A stretch of 50,458 nucleotides of DNA, taken from Spirochaetales bacterium. Lineage in GTDB: Bacteria > Spirochaetota > Spirochaetia > Treponematales > Treponemataceae. Numbering within the stretch: the first letter of the stretch is position 1; every line of letters begins with the position of its first letter. The notes under the pieces are model-generated. The model saw only the letters and a list, made by a program, of their open reading frames with translations. It did no database searches and was not told the DNA's origin. The stretch lies in assembly GCA_003246335.1 (NCBI GenBank), contig QKAR01000034.1, positions 1 through 50,458 of the forward strand. Reading direction: 5' to 3'. Below are positions 17,400 through 25,361 of the stretch, one piece after another. The translations under genes were made by a program, and so were the position numbers.

Positions 17400-18389
17400 G
17401 TGAAGTTGTTCCCCAAAGTCGCGCTTGCCGCGTCAGGCCTCCTCGCGGTGTTTTCGCTCGGAATGTCGGTATTCCTCGCGCGCGATCTCCTCGCGAAGGT
17501 TCCCCAAAAAGACTCGACTCAGAAATTGCGGCTTCACTTTGGCCTTTATTTGCCGGAGTCCCGGAACGCGTATTTCGCCGAGCTCGCGGATGGCGCTCGC
17601 CGCGGGGCCGCGAAAAGCGAGGCGGCCCTATCCGTCCATTACGTCGATTTTCACGGCAAAACGCTCGGAATAGCCGCCGGCACCGGCGTCGACGGCATCG
17701 TCGTCTGTCCCGACCTCGCCGATGACAGCGTGCTGGAGAATCTCGCGCAGCTTCGTGCGGAGGGGCTCGCGATCGTCCTCGCGGACCACAATATCGCGGC
17801 GACCCAGCCGTGGCCCTTCGTCGGTACGAACAATTTCGACTTCGGCAAAAAAGCCGGCGGGGTCGTCGCGCGGGAATGCTCCCGATCGGTCTCCATCGCC
17901 GTCGTCTATACCGACAAGAACCCGTCACTCTACGCGGAGCGAGAGCTCGTCGAGATGGGCGTGAGCGCCGCGTTTCGGAACCTCCCGTACAGCGCGTCGG
18001 TTATGGGAATGAAAACCGACTCGAACCCGCGGGCCGCCGAGGAACTCGTGTATCAACTCGTCCGCTCGCGCGAGCTTCCGTCCGCGATCGTTTTCACCGA
18101 CGAGGACGACACGATCGCCGGGACGCAGACGCTCATCGACCTCAATCTCGTCGGCAAGGTTCAAATCGTCGGTTTCGGCCGATCGCCCGAAATTTTTTCC
18201 CTCATCCGGAAGGGGGTCATTTCCGCGACGCTCGGCGTTCGGCCCGAGCTCATAGGGTACGACGCGGTAACCGCGCTCGCCGAGCTTTGCGAAACCGGGT
18301 ACACGTCCAATTCGGTGGACGTCGACATCGACGTGATTACCGCGGCGGAAATTTCTTCGGCGTCGGGCTCGGACGGTGGCCAACCATGA
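17400..18389 (+). CDS. Membrane-anchored periplasmic sugar-binding protein (RbsB type), sensor partner
   Basis: A 329-residue type I periplasmic binding protein. Residues 5-28 are one hydrophobic helix after a short basic start; no lipobox and no clear signal-peptidase site are seen, so it may stay anchored in the inner membrane. The two lobes fit the RbsB/LacI fold, with a YVDFHG strand and FGRSPEIFSLI late. Its stop overlaps the start of a YesM-type kinase (ATGA). Known parallel: in clostridia the XylFII-LytS-YesN system uses a binding protein beside the kinase to sense xylose. By analogy this protein would present a sugar to the kinase. GTG start supported by the helix beginning right after it. 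Confidence 0.82.
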   Translation: MKLFPKVALAASGLLAVFSLGMSVFLARDLLAKVPQKDSTQKLRLHFGLYLPESRNAYFAELADGARRGAAKSEAALSVHYVDFHGKTLGIAAGTGVDGIVVCPDLADDSVLENLAQLRAEGLAIVLADHNIAATQPWPFVGTNNFDFGKKAGGVVARECSRSVSIAVVYTDKNPSLYAERELVEMGVSAAFRNLPYSASVMGMKTDSNPRAAEELVYQLVRSRELPSAIVFTDEDDTIAGTQTLIDLNLVGKVQIVGFGRSPEIFSLIRKGVISATLGVRPELIGYDAVTALAELCETGYTSNSVDVDIDVITAAEISSASGSDGGQP

Positions 18390-19900
18390 GGGGCAAGACA
18401 CGGGATCTTTTAACGTCGTTTCGCGTGCAGATGCTCGGAACTTTCCTCGTCGTGCTCGCGCTGCTCGTGTCTTCCGCGGCCTACATACTGTACTCGACGA
18501 CGAAAATACAGGAATTCGCGAACGCCGCTTTCGAGCAGCAGAGGAGCATGCGCGACGTTCGCGACGCCCTCTCCCTTTTCCAAAAGCCCCTCCTGGAGTA
18601 CCTTTCCTCGAAATCGTCGAACGCGCTTTCCGAATTCCTCATCCGCTCCCAGCGCCTGCGGACTTTGCTTCCGACTTCCGGAGCCATCCCCTCGGACGAG
18701 ACGAGCCTGCGCGAACTTGAGGTATACGCGCTCGTCTCTCGCGTTCTTGACCTCGCTGACCTCGCCGTCGAGGAAAAGCGCGGCATGAACATCGAGCAAT
18801 ACACCCGCCATTACGCCGAGATCCAAACGATATTCGAGTACGCCGAGTCCGAGATCGAGGACATCGCGGCGAGCAAATTCTCCGACCAATACGCCGACTA
18901 CGGGGCGTTCATCGCGCAGTCGCGCCGCATTCAGGCCTGGAATTTCACCTTCATGCTTTTCGTCTCGATCTTTTCGCTCATACTCATTTTCCGCGCGATA
19001 GAGAAAATTCACGGGCCGCTCGCGAACCTTTCGCGGACGGCGGTCGAGATATCCTCCGGAAACTTCGAGACTGACGACGTCGCGCGGTCGGGCCTCCGCG
19101 AGATCGACCGGGTGATCGACGCCTTTAACCGCATGAAACGCGACATTTACGCGAACATCGAGGAACTCAAGTGGCAGCGGCACGTCGAGCGCGATTTCAT
19201 GCGCGAGCGGGTCAAGAACATGCGCATGGAGGAATCCCTTCGCCGGATGGAGCTGTATACGATGCAGGCGCAAATGAACCCTCATTTCCTGTTCAACACG
19301 CTCAACACCGGCATACAGCTCGCGATCGTCGAGGGCGCCGACCGGACCGGCGAGTTCATGGACCATCTCGCCAAGCTCTTGCGGCACAACCTTCGTGAAA
19401 AAGACGTAGTCATCCCGCTGCGGCGCGAGATCGAGGGCCTCGAATCCTATTTTTACATTCTTGGGGTGCGGTTCCCGAAAAACCTCGAGCTTACGCTCGA
19501 TTGTCCCGAGCCGCTGCTCGACGCCTATCGCGTTCCCGCCTACATCCTGCAGCCCCTCGTCGAGAACTGCGTCGTGCACGGCTTTAAGGACGCCTCTCCC
19601 CGAGGCGAGGCCGCGCGAAACTCGATCGCGGTTCGCGCCTATCTCGACGGCCCCCGACTTTGCCTTTCCGTGGCGGATAACGGAGTCGGCATGTCGGGCG
19701 ACCGCGTCGCCTCCCTGTTGCGCCGCGCCGCGCCCGACGAGCCGCCCGCGAAAGTCATGGGCCTGGAAAACGTCATTCAGCGCCTGTACTTTTTCTTCCC
19801 GGACGATCCTCTCGTCGTGTCGATCGATTCCGCCGCGGGGAAGGGTACGGAGATAACCGTCAGAATCGACACGGAGAAAGAATTATGTACAAAGTATTGA
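18386..19900 (+). CDS. YesM/LytS-type sensor histidine kinase
   Basis: A 504-residue membrane kinase. TM1 is at about residues 14-36, a helical periplasmic segment of about 150 residues follows (no Cache fold evident), TM2 at about 188-212, then HAMP, phospho-acceptor His300 in MNPHFLFNTLN and a HATPase domain with VENCVVHG and DNGVGM. The helical, short periplasmic part fits a kinase that reads a partner binding protein rather than binding the ligand itself. Start ATG overlaps the preceding gene; the downstream regulator overlaps by 16 bases. A much longer in-frame extension upstream exists but lies inside the binding-protein gene in another frame and is rejected. Confidence 0.92.
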   Translation: MRGKTRDLLTSFRVQMLGTFLVVLALLVSSAAYILYSTTKIQEFANAAFEQQRSMRDVRDALSLFQKPLLEYLSSKSSNALSEFLIRSQRLRTLLPTSGAIPSDETSLRELEVYALVSRVLDLADLAVEEKRGMNIEQYTRHYAEIQTIFEYAESEIEDIAASKFSDQYADYGAFIAQSRRIQAWNFTFMLFVSIFSLILIFRAIEKIHGPLANLSRTAVEISSGNFETDDVARSGLREIDRVIDAFNRMKRDIYANIEELKWQRHVERDFMRERVKNMRMEESLRRMELYTMQAQMNPHFLFNTLNTGIQLAIVEGADRTGEFMDHLAKLLRHNLREKDVVIPLRREIEGLESYFYILGVRFPKNLELTLDCPEPLLDAYRVPAYILQPLVENCVVHGFKDASPRGEAARNSIAVRAYLDGPRLCLSVADNGVGMSGDRVASLLRRAAPDEPPAKVMGLENVIQRLYFFFPDDPLVVSIDSAAGKGTEITVRIDTEKELCTKY

Positions 19901-21372
19901 TCGTCGACGACGAGGAACCCGTGCTTGATAGTTTCGCGTTCATGCTCGATTCCGGAGTCGAGGATTTCGCGCTCGCCGGCAAGGCACGTTCGGGCTACGA
20001 GGCGATAAAGCTCATATACGAGCTTCGGCCGGACGTCGTTTTCATGGACATCAACATGCCGGGAATCGACGGCCTCGAGACGATCGCCGAAGTGCACGAA
20101 AAATTCCCCGATACCGCATTCATCCTCTCCACGGCCTATGAGCGGTTCGATCTCGCGCGCCGGGCGATTCCGCTCGGCGTGTTCGCTTATTTAGTGAAGC
20201 CGGTGACGAAGTCGACGTTTTTCTCGACCCTTGACGACGTACGCGACTCCTTTCGCAAGCGGCGTTCAGCGCGCGCGGACGGGCCGACCGACGCGGCGCT
20301 GCGGCGTTTCCTCGCGGAGGAAGTATGGAAGGAAATCGATCCGGGGCGCTGGGATGAGCTGAAAGCCCTGTTCTCCCTCGATTCGGACCGCGGCTTACTC
20401 GCCTTCGCGCGCGTTGACCTCGATTGCTCGGCCGCGTTCCCCTTGATTAACGAGGCGCTGAGCCTTCGGTTCCGCTTTCTTTTCGCCGTTCACCTCGGGC
20501 TCGGCATGTATTTTTTCCCCGGGGACGTCGACTGCGCGGGGTTATCCTCCGCCTTGGACGAAATTTTCTCCTCGCGGCTCCCGACGGGGACGGCGGCGAT
20601 GTTCTCGCTCGGTTCCGTTCGCGTCGGCCCATCCCTGCATCTTTCGTGCGCCGAGGCTTTTTCCGAAATCGAGCGAAAGCGCGATTCCGCCGAGGCTCTC
20701 ATATCGGAGCGAATGCGCATCATCGAGCTGCGCCGGAAAATCGGCCTCGCGCCGTTCGATGAAGTCTCTTCGCTTTTCGCGGCGTTTCGGGCCGAATCCT
20801 TCGCGGCCCACGGTCTCGAGGTCGCGCGCGCGAAGCTCATCGCGGTCTTCACCCTCCTCGTCGACGACTGCTCGACGTGCTGGCAGTCGCACGCGGGGGA
20901 CCCTCCGCCGTTTCTGCCCGCGGACGAGCTCGGTATCTTGGGCGATTGGGAGTCTTGCGAGCGTTGGTCGCTGACGGCCTTCAGCCGCCTGTATCAGCTC
21001 GCGCGCTCCGTTCGAGAGGGAAAATTTCCCGTGCCGTTGGTTAAGGCTCTTTCGTTCATCGACGGGAATTTCGACCGGCAAATCCAGCTCTCCGACGCCG
21101 CCGACGCGGCGGGCGTGTCCTCCGCGTACTTAAGCCGCCTATTCGGCGAGCACATGGAATCGACGTTCGTCGATTACGTGACGGACATGAGAATCGAGCG
21201 CGCCGAGAAGCTCATTCGGGAAAGGCGGATGGCGGTAAAGGAAGTTTCCTTCGCCGTGGGATACGCTGACCCGAACTATTTCAGCAAGATATTCCGGAAG
21301 GTCGTGGGCGTTTCGCCGAGCATGTACGCGGGCCGAGGCCCGTGCGCGGGAGGCGGCGATGTCCCTAAATAG
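19885..21372 (+). CDS. Response regulator, REC plus AraC-type DNA-binding domain (YesN family)
   Basis: A 495-residue regulator. The receiver has IVDDEE at 6-11, phospho-acceptor Asp55 in FMDINMP and Lys in YLVKP. A long central region of about 270 residues has no recognised fold. The C-terminal AraC domain carries the helix-turn-helix stretches LSDAADAAGVSSAYLSRLF and VKEVSFAVGYADPNYFSKIFRK. It should take phosphate from the kinase upstream and activate the promoter of the ChvE-like importer at 22577. It overlaps both the kinase gene and the next lipoprotein gene, so all four proteins are made from one transcript. Confidence 0.93.
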   Translation: MYKVLIVDDEEPVLDSFAFMLDSGVEDFALAGKARSGYEAIKLIYELRPDVVFMDINMPGIDGLETIAEVHEKFPDTAFILSTAYERFDLARRAIPLGVFAYLVKPVTKSTFFSTLDDVRDSFRKRRSARADGPTDAALRRFLAEEVWKEIDPGRWDELKALFSLDSDRGLLAFARVDLDCSAAFPLINEALSLRFRFLFAVHLGLGMYFFPGDVDCAGLSSALDEIFSSRLPTGTAAMFSLGSVRVGPSLHLSCAEAFSEIERKRDSAEALISERMRIIELRRKIGLAPFDEVSSLFAAFRAESFAAHGLEVARAKLIAVFTLLVDDCSTCWQSHAGDPPPFLPADELGILGDWESCERWSLTAFSRLYQLARSVREGKFPVPLVKALSFIDGNFDRQIQLSDAADAAGVSSAYLSRLFGEHMESTFVDYVTDMRIERAEKLIRERRMAVKEVSFAVGYADPNYFSKIFRKVVGVSPSMYAGRGPCAGGGDVPK

Positions 21373-22435
21373 AGTTATCCGCCCGGTTTCGTTCGCGTGC
21401 GCCGTCGCCCTCGCCGTCGCGCTCTGCGGGTGCTCGCGGTCCTCTTCGCGCGCCGCTGCCGGGGGCGGAGAGGCGCGTCGCGTCGTCATCGGCTTCTCGA
21501 TCGCGACGGATACCTTCATCCTGGAACGCTGGAACAAGGACCTGAAGATATTCACCGGCGCGGCGAGCGATCTCGGGGCCGACGTCATCGTCCAACTTTC
21601 CGCCGGCGGCGCGAAGGAGCAGATCGCGCAGATCAATTTCCTCCTGACGCGCGGCATCGACGTGCTCGTCGTCGTCGCGCACGACACCGACATGCTCTCG
21701 GGCGTCGTGAAAAAGGCGCGCGACGCGAAAATACCGGTCATCGCGTACGACCGCCTTATCATGGGAACCCCCATCGACGCGTACGTTTCGTTCAATAACC
21801 GAGAGGTCGGCCGACTCATGGCCTCGGCCCTTCTGAGCGCCGTCCCGCGCGGGCGTTACCTTATCGTGAACGGTTCCCTGCGGGACAACAACAGCTATGA
21901 GGTAAGCGCCGGCGTCCACGAGGTTCTCGACTCGCGGATCGAGCGGGGCGACGTGCGCGTCGTCGACGAAATTTGGCTCGACGAGTGGAGCTCGGACGAG
22001 GCGCTTTCCCGCATCGGGAAGGTCCTGGAGACGACCGAGGATATCGACGCGATTTCCTGCGCGAACGACCAAATCGCGGGCGCGGCGATCCAGCTGCTCG
22101 CCGAGCATCGCCTCGCCGGCAAAGTCGCCGTCGTGGGGCAGGACGCGGACATCGGGGCCTGCCAAAAAATCGTCGAGGGCATTCAGCTCATGACCGTCTA
22201 TAAGCCGATCGAGCGCCTCGCCACGAAGGCCGCCTCGCTCGCGGTTTCCGTCGCGAACGGGAACGCGCCCGCATCCGGCGTGACGATCGATAACAGAAGC
22301 GGCGCGGAAATTCCCTTCGTTCGGGAGGAGCCTATCCCCGTGTTCGCCTCGAGCATGGACGACACGATCATCCGCGACGGTTTCCACTCCGCCGAGGACG
22401 TGTACCGCAACGTTCCCGGAAGGGTAAAAAAATAG
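21359..22435 (+). CDS. Lipoprotein sugar-binding protein (RbsB/XylF type)
   Basis: A 358-residue type I periplasmic binding protein. The N-terminal hydrophobic stretch ends in LCGC, with the second cysteine (Cys25) as a somewhat unusual lipobox. The mature part has the same landmarks as the ChvE-like protein two genes on (ERWNKDLKIF, VIAYDRLIMG, GQDADIG), so it is a paralogue. It overlaps the end of the response regulator gene by 14 bases, which separates it from the transporter promoter and ties its expression to the sensor operon. It may act as a second sensor or as a scavenging binding protein for the importer. Confidence 0.85.
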   Translation: MSLNRVIRPVSFACAVALAVALCGCSRSSSRAAAGGGEARRVVIGFSIATDTFILERWNKDLKIFTGAASDLGADVIVQLSAGGAKEQIAQINFLLTRGIDVLVVVAHDTDMLSGVVKKARDAKIPVIAYDRLIMGTPIDAYVSFNNREVGRLMASALLSAVPRGRYLIVNGSLRDNNSYEVSAGVHEVLDSRIERGDVRVVDEIWLDEWSSDEALSRIGKVLETTEDIDAISCANDQIAGAAIQLLAEHRLAGKVAVVGQDADIGACQKIVEGIQLMTVYKPIERLATKAASLAVSVANGNAPASGVTIDNRSGAEIPFVREEPIPVFASSMDDTIIRDGFHSAEDVYRNVPGRVKK

Positions 22436-22444
22436 CGTAACAAA

Positions 22445-22518
22445 ATTCCCTTTCGGGGGTAGTATCCGGTACCCGATAAAAAATAATCCCTCCTTTTGTA
22501 AAAACATTCCCGTTTCGG
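22445..22518 (+). promoter_or_regulatory. Candidate regulator-binding sites upstream of the ChvE-like gene
   Basis: Two direct repeats, ATTCCC-TTTCGG at 22445-22456 and ATTCCC-G-TTTCGG at 22506-22518, lie 61 bp apart; the second abuts the position of the -35 box. Direct repeats next to a poor -35 are the usual arrangement for AraC-type activators. Between them is a near-perfect palindrome TATC-C-GGTACC-C-GATA (22463-22478). Confidence 0.45.
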
Positions 22519-22542
22519 CCTTGCGCGCGGCGGGCGTATACT
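22514..22542 (+). promoter_or_regulatory. Activator-dependent promoter of the ChvE-like importer operon
   Basis: A good -10 box TATACT at 22537-22542 with only TTCGGC at the -35 position (22514-22519, 17-bp spacer). Weak -35 plus strong -10 suggests need for an activator, presumably the response regulator encoded upstream. Strong ribosome site AAGGAGG precedes the ATG at 22577. Confidence 0.55.
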
Positions 22543-22576
22543 GCACCAGTTCGAATTTCCTTAAGGAGGAAGAGTA

Positions 22577-23671
22577 ATGAAAAAGATGCTATTGACCGCG
22601 ACCGTCGCCGTCGCCGCGGCGGGAATCGTCCTGTCAGGCTGCGCGAAGAAAGACACGACCAAGATGATCGGTATCGCGATGCCGGAGACCCACGTCGAGC
22701 GCTGGCAGAAAGACGGCGCGGCCCTGCTCGAGGACGCAACCTCGAAAGGCTACAAGGCCGAAGTCGCGTACGGCGACGCGGATCAGGGAAAGCAAAATCA
22801 GCAAATTCAGGACTTCCTGACCAAGGGCGCGAAGCTCTTAGTCGTCGGCTCGGTGAACGAGGGCGTCGTGTCCGCGGTTTCCGACGCGGCGAAAGATAAC
22901 GTCGTCGTCATCGCCTACGACCGCCTCATCACCGGCTCGTCCGACTACGACTATTACATCACCTTCGATAACTACAAAGTCGGCCAGTTCCAGGGCAAGG
23001 CGATCGAGACCGCCCTCGACCTTCCGTCCGCGACGAAGGCGAAACCCAAGTACATCACCCTGTTCGCCGGATCCCCGACGGACAACAACGCGAAAGTGTT
23101 CTTCGACGGAGCGATGGACATCCTTCGCCCGTACGTCGCGAGCGGCGCTGTCGCCCTCGTCGGGCCCGCGCCCCAGAAGTCGTCGGATCCCGACTTCACG
23201 AAGATCACCACCGAGAACTGGAAGGCCGACATCGCGAAGACCCGCATGGAAAACCTCCTGAACAACGACGCGGCGAAAGTCACCCTCGACGCGATCCTCG
23301 CCCCGAACGACACGCTCGCGCGCGCCATCATCGAGGCCTGCTCCGCCGACGATAAGTACACCTCCAAGCTCCCGGTCGTCACCGGCCAGGACGGCGAAGT
23401 CGCCTCCATCGCGGCCATCCGCGACGGCAAGCAGACCATGACGGTGTTCAAGGACACCCGCAGCCTCGCGAAGGCGACCATCGAGCTCGCCGACGCCATC
23501 CTCAAGGGCGAAACCCCGAACATCGCGGGCGCGCGCTTCAGCGACACCGAGTACGATACCGGCAAAAAACTCGTGAAGGCCTACCTTCTCGAGCCGGTCA
23601 TCGTCACGAAGGACAACTACAAAGCGGTCATGATCGATTCCGGCTACTACAAGGAAAGCGATATCAAGTAA
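22577..23671 (+). CDS. chvE: Monosaccharide-binding lipoprotein, ChvE/XylF-like
   Basis: A 364-residue binding protein. The signal peptide ends in a canonical lipobox LSGC with Cys22 as the lipidated residue. The sequence closely follows ChvE of Agrobacterium as I remember it, including IGIAMPETHVERW, VIAYDRLITG, TGQDGEVASI, FKDTRSLAKATIELADAI and the ending YLLEP...GYYKESDIK. ChvE-type proteins bind several monosaccharides (glucose, galactose, xylose, arabinose). It feeds the GguA/GguB-like ATPase and permease downstream. A terminator-like hairpin directly after its stop would favour excess binding protein. Gene symbol by similarity only. Confidence 0.9.
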   Translation: MKKMLLTATVAVAAAGIVLSGCAKKDTTKMIGIAMPETHVERWQKDGAALLEDATSKGYKAEVAYGDADQGKQNQQIQDFLTKGAKLLVVGSVNEGVVSAVSDAAKDNVVVIAYDRLITGSSDYDYYITFDNYKVGQFQGKAIETALDLPSATKAKPKYITLFAGSPTDNNAKVFFDGAMDILRPYVASGAVALVGPAPQKSSDPDFTKITTENWKADIAKTRMENLLNNDAAKVTLDAILAPNDTLARAIIEACSADDKYTSKLPVVTGQDGEVASIAAIRDGKQTMTVFKDTRSLAKATIELADAILKGETPNIAGARFSDTEYDTGKKLVKAYLLEPVIVTKDNYKAVMIDSGYYKESDIK

Positions 23672-23676
23672 TTGAG

Positions 23677-23702
23677 CGGGGACCTCGGTCCCCGAGTTTT
23701 TT
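23677..23702 (+). terminator. Hairpin with T-run after the binding-protein gene
   Basis: CGGGGAC at 23677-23683 pairs with GTCCCCG at 23688-23694 around a CTCG tetraloop, followed by six T at 23697-23702. It has the form of an intrinsic terminator yet lies within the operon, before the ATPase gene at 23787. Partial read-through is expected. Confidence 0.8.
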
Positions 23703-23786
23703 CGATGCGGAGGCCGTCCAACCGTTCGCGGAACGTTTGGGCAGTCTCCCTCTCATTTCCGGTTGCCAGAACCAGAGGAAGACGAT

Positions 23787-25361
23787 GTGAGCGAGTACAT
23801 ACTGGAAATACAGAATTTGACGAAGGAATTCCCGGGCGTTCGGGCGCTGGACTCGGTGAACCTCAAAGTCCGCAAAGGCGAGATCCACTCGATATGCGGC
23901 GAGAACGGGGCCGGCAAGTCGACGCTCATGAGCGTCATTTCGGGCGTGTACCCGAAAGGCTCGTACGAGGGAAAGGTTTTTTACAAGGGAAAGGAGACGC
24001 ATTACACAAGCGTCAAGGACAGCGAAAAAGAGGGGCTCGCGATCATCCATCAGGAGCTCGCCTTGAGCCCGTATCTTTCAATTTACGAAAATATGTTCCT
24101 CGGCCACATGAAAACCCGCTTCGGGATCATTAACTGGGACAAATACATAGTCGAGTCGAAAAAATACCTGAATCAGGTGGGCCTTCGAGAAAAGCCCGAG
24201 ACCGTCGTCAGCAAGCTCGGCGTCGGCAAGCAGCAGCTCGTCGAGATCGCGCGCGCCCTCTCGAAGAACGTCGAGCTCCTCATTTTCGACGAGCCGACGT
24301 CCTCGCTGAACGACGACGAAAGCGATAAGCTGCTTAAGCTCATGCTCGAGCTGAAGGATCAGGGGATCACCTGCCTCATGATCTCGCATAAACTCAAGGA
24401 AGTCCTCAAGATCGCCGACACCGTCACCATTATCCGAGACGGGCGCTCGATCTCCTCCTACGACGTGAAGAGGGATTCGCTGACGGAAGCGGTCATCATC
24501 CGCGACATGGTCGGCCGCGAGCTCGCCAATCAATACGCGAAGCACCCCGTCGCGCTCGGGGACAAAGTGTTCGAGGTGAATAACTGGTCGGTGTACCATC
24601 CCGACTACCACGCGATGAAAGTCGTCGACGACGTTTCGTTTTACCTGCGGAAGGGCGAGATCCTCGCTTTCTGCGGGCCGATGGGCGCCGGCAGGACCGA
24701 GCTCATGATGAGCGTGTTCGGCCAATCGTACGGGTTTCGCAGCGAGGGCGAGGTGCTGTTGAACGGCGAGCCCGTCGACGTGTCGACCCCGCGCAAGGCG
24801 CTCAACGCAGGAATCGGCTACGTGTCCGAGGACCGCAAGAGCCTCGGACTCATTCTCCTCCAGGATATCAAGACGAACATTTCGTCGTCGAGCCTGGGGA
24901 AAATGTCGACCCTCGGCGTCATCAACGAGCAGGAGGAAATAATCGCGGCGGAGAAATACCGCGCGTCCCTGCGGATCAAGACGCCGTCGATCAACCAGCT
25001 GACGCGGAACCTTTCCGGCGGCAATCAGCAGAAAGTCGTTCTGAGCCGCAGTCTCTTGGCCGACCCGGAAGTTTTCATCGTCGACGAGCCGACGAGAGGA
25101 ATCGACGTCGGCGCGAAGTATGAGATTTACTCGATCCTGTCGGACCTCGTGAAACAGGGCAAGAGCGTCATCATGGTGACGTCCGAGATGCCCGAGGCGC
25201 TCGGCATGGCCGACCGGATTTACGTCATGAACGAGGGAAAAATCAAGGGCATGCTCATGCGCGAGGAAGCCACGCAGGAAGAGATCATGAGGATCGCGAT
25301 CAGCGGCCAGGGCGCAGCGGGCGCTGCCGAGCAACATAAGGACAAGGAGAACGCGAAATGA
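23787..25361 (+). CDS. gguA: Monosaccharide ABC importer ATPase, GguA/XylG type
   Basis: A 524-residue ATPase with two ABC domains in tandem, as in the CUT2 sugar importers. Domain 1 has Walker A GENGAGKST, a signature LGVGKQQLVEIARAL and Walker B LLIFDEPTSSL. Domain 2 has a degenerate Walker A (GPMGAGRTE), signature LSGGNQQKVVLSRSL and Walker B VFIVDEPTRGID, the normal asymmetry of this family. The GTG at 23787 was chosen: AGAGGA lies 7 bases before it and it gives the family start xxYILEIQNLTKEFPGV. The ATG two bases earlier is followed at once by a stop. Its own stop overlaps the permease ATG. Confidence 0.92.
   Translation: MSEYILEIQNLTKEFPGVRALDSVNLKVRKGEIHSICGENGAGKSTLMSVISGVYPKGSYEGKVFYKGKETHYTSVKDSEKEGLAIIHQELALSPYLSIYENMFLGHMKTRFGIINWDKYIVESKKYLNQVGLREKPETVVSKLGVGKQQLVEIARALSKNVELLIFDEPTSSLNDDESDKLLKLMLELKDQGITCLMISHKLKEVLKIADTVTIIRDGRSISSYDVKRDSLTEAVIIRDMVGRELANQYAKHPVALGDKVFEVNNWSVYHPDYHAMKVVDDVSFYLRKGEILAFCGPMGAGRTELMMSVFGQSYGFRSEGEVLLNGEPVDVSTPRKALNAGIGYVSEDRKSLGLILLQDIKTNISSSSLGKMSTLGVINEQEEIIAAEKYRASLRIKTPSINQLTRNLSGGNQQKVVLSRSLLADPEVFIVDEPTRGIDVGAKYEIYSILSDLVKQGKSVIMVTSEMPEALGMADRIYVMNEGKIKGMLMREEATQEEIMRIAISGQGAAGAAEQHKDKENAK

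Noticed and set aside
17810-18385. N-terminal extension of the second sensor kinase
   Set aside because: The extension is Arg-rich out-of-frame translation of the binding-protein gene. The ATG at 18386 overlaps that gene's stop and directly precedes the first membrane helix.
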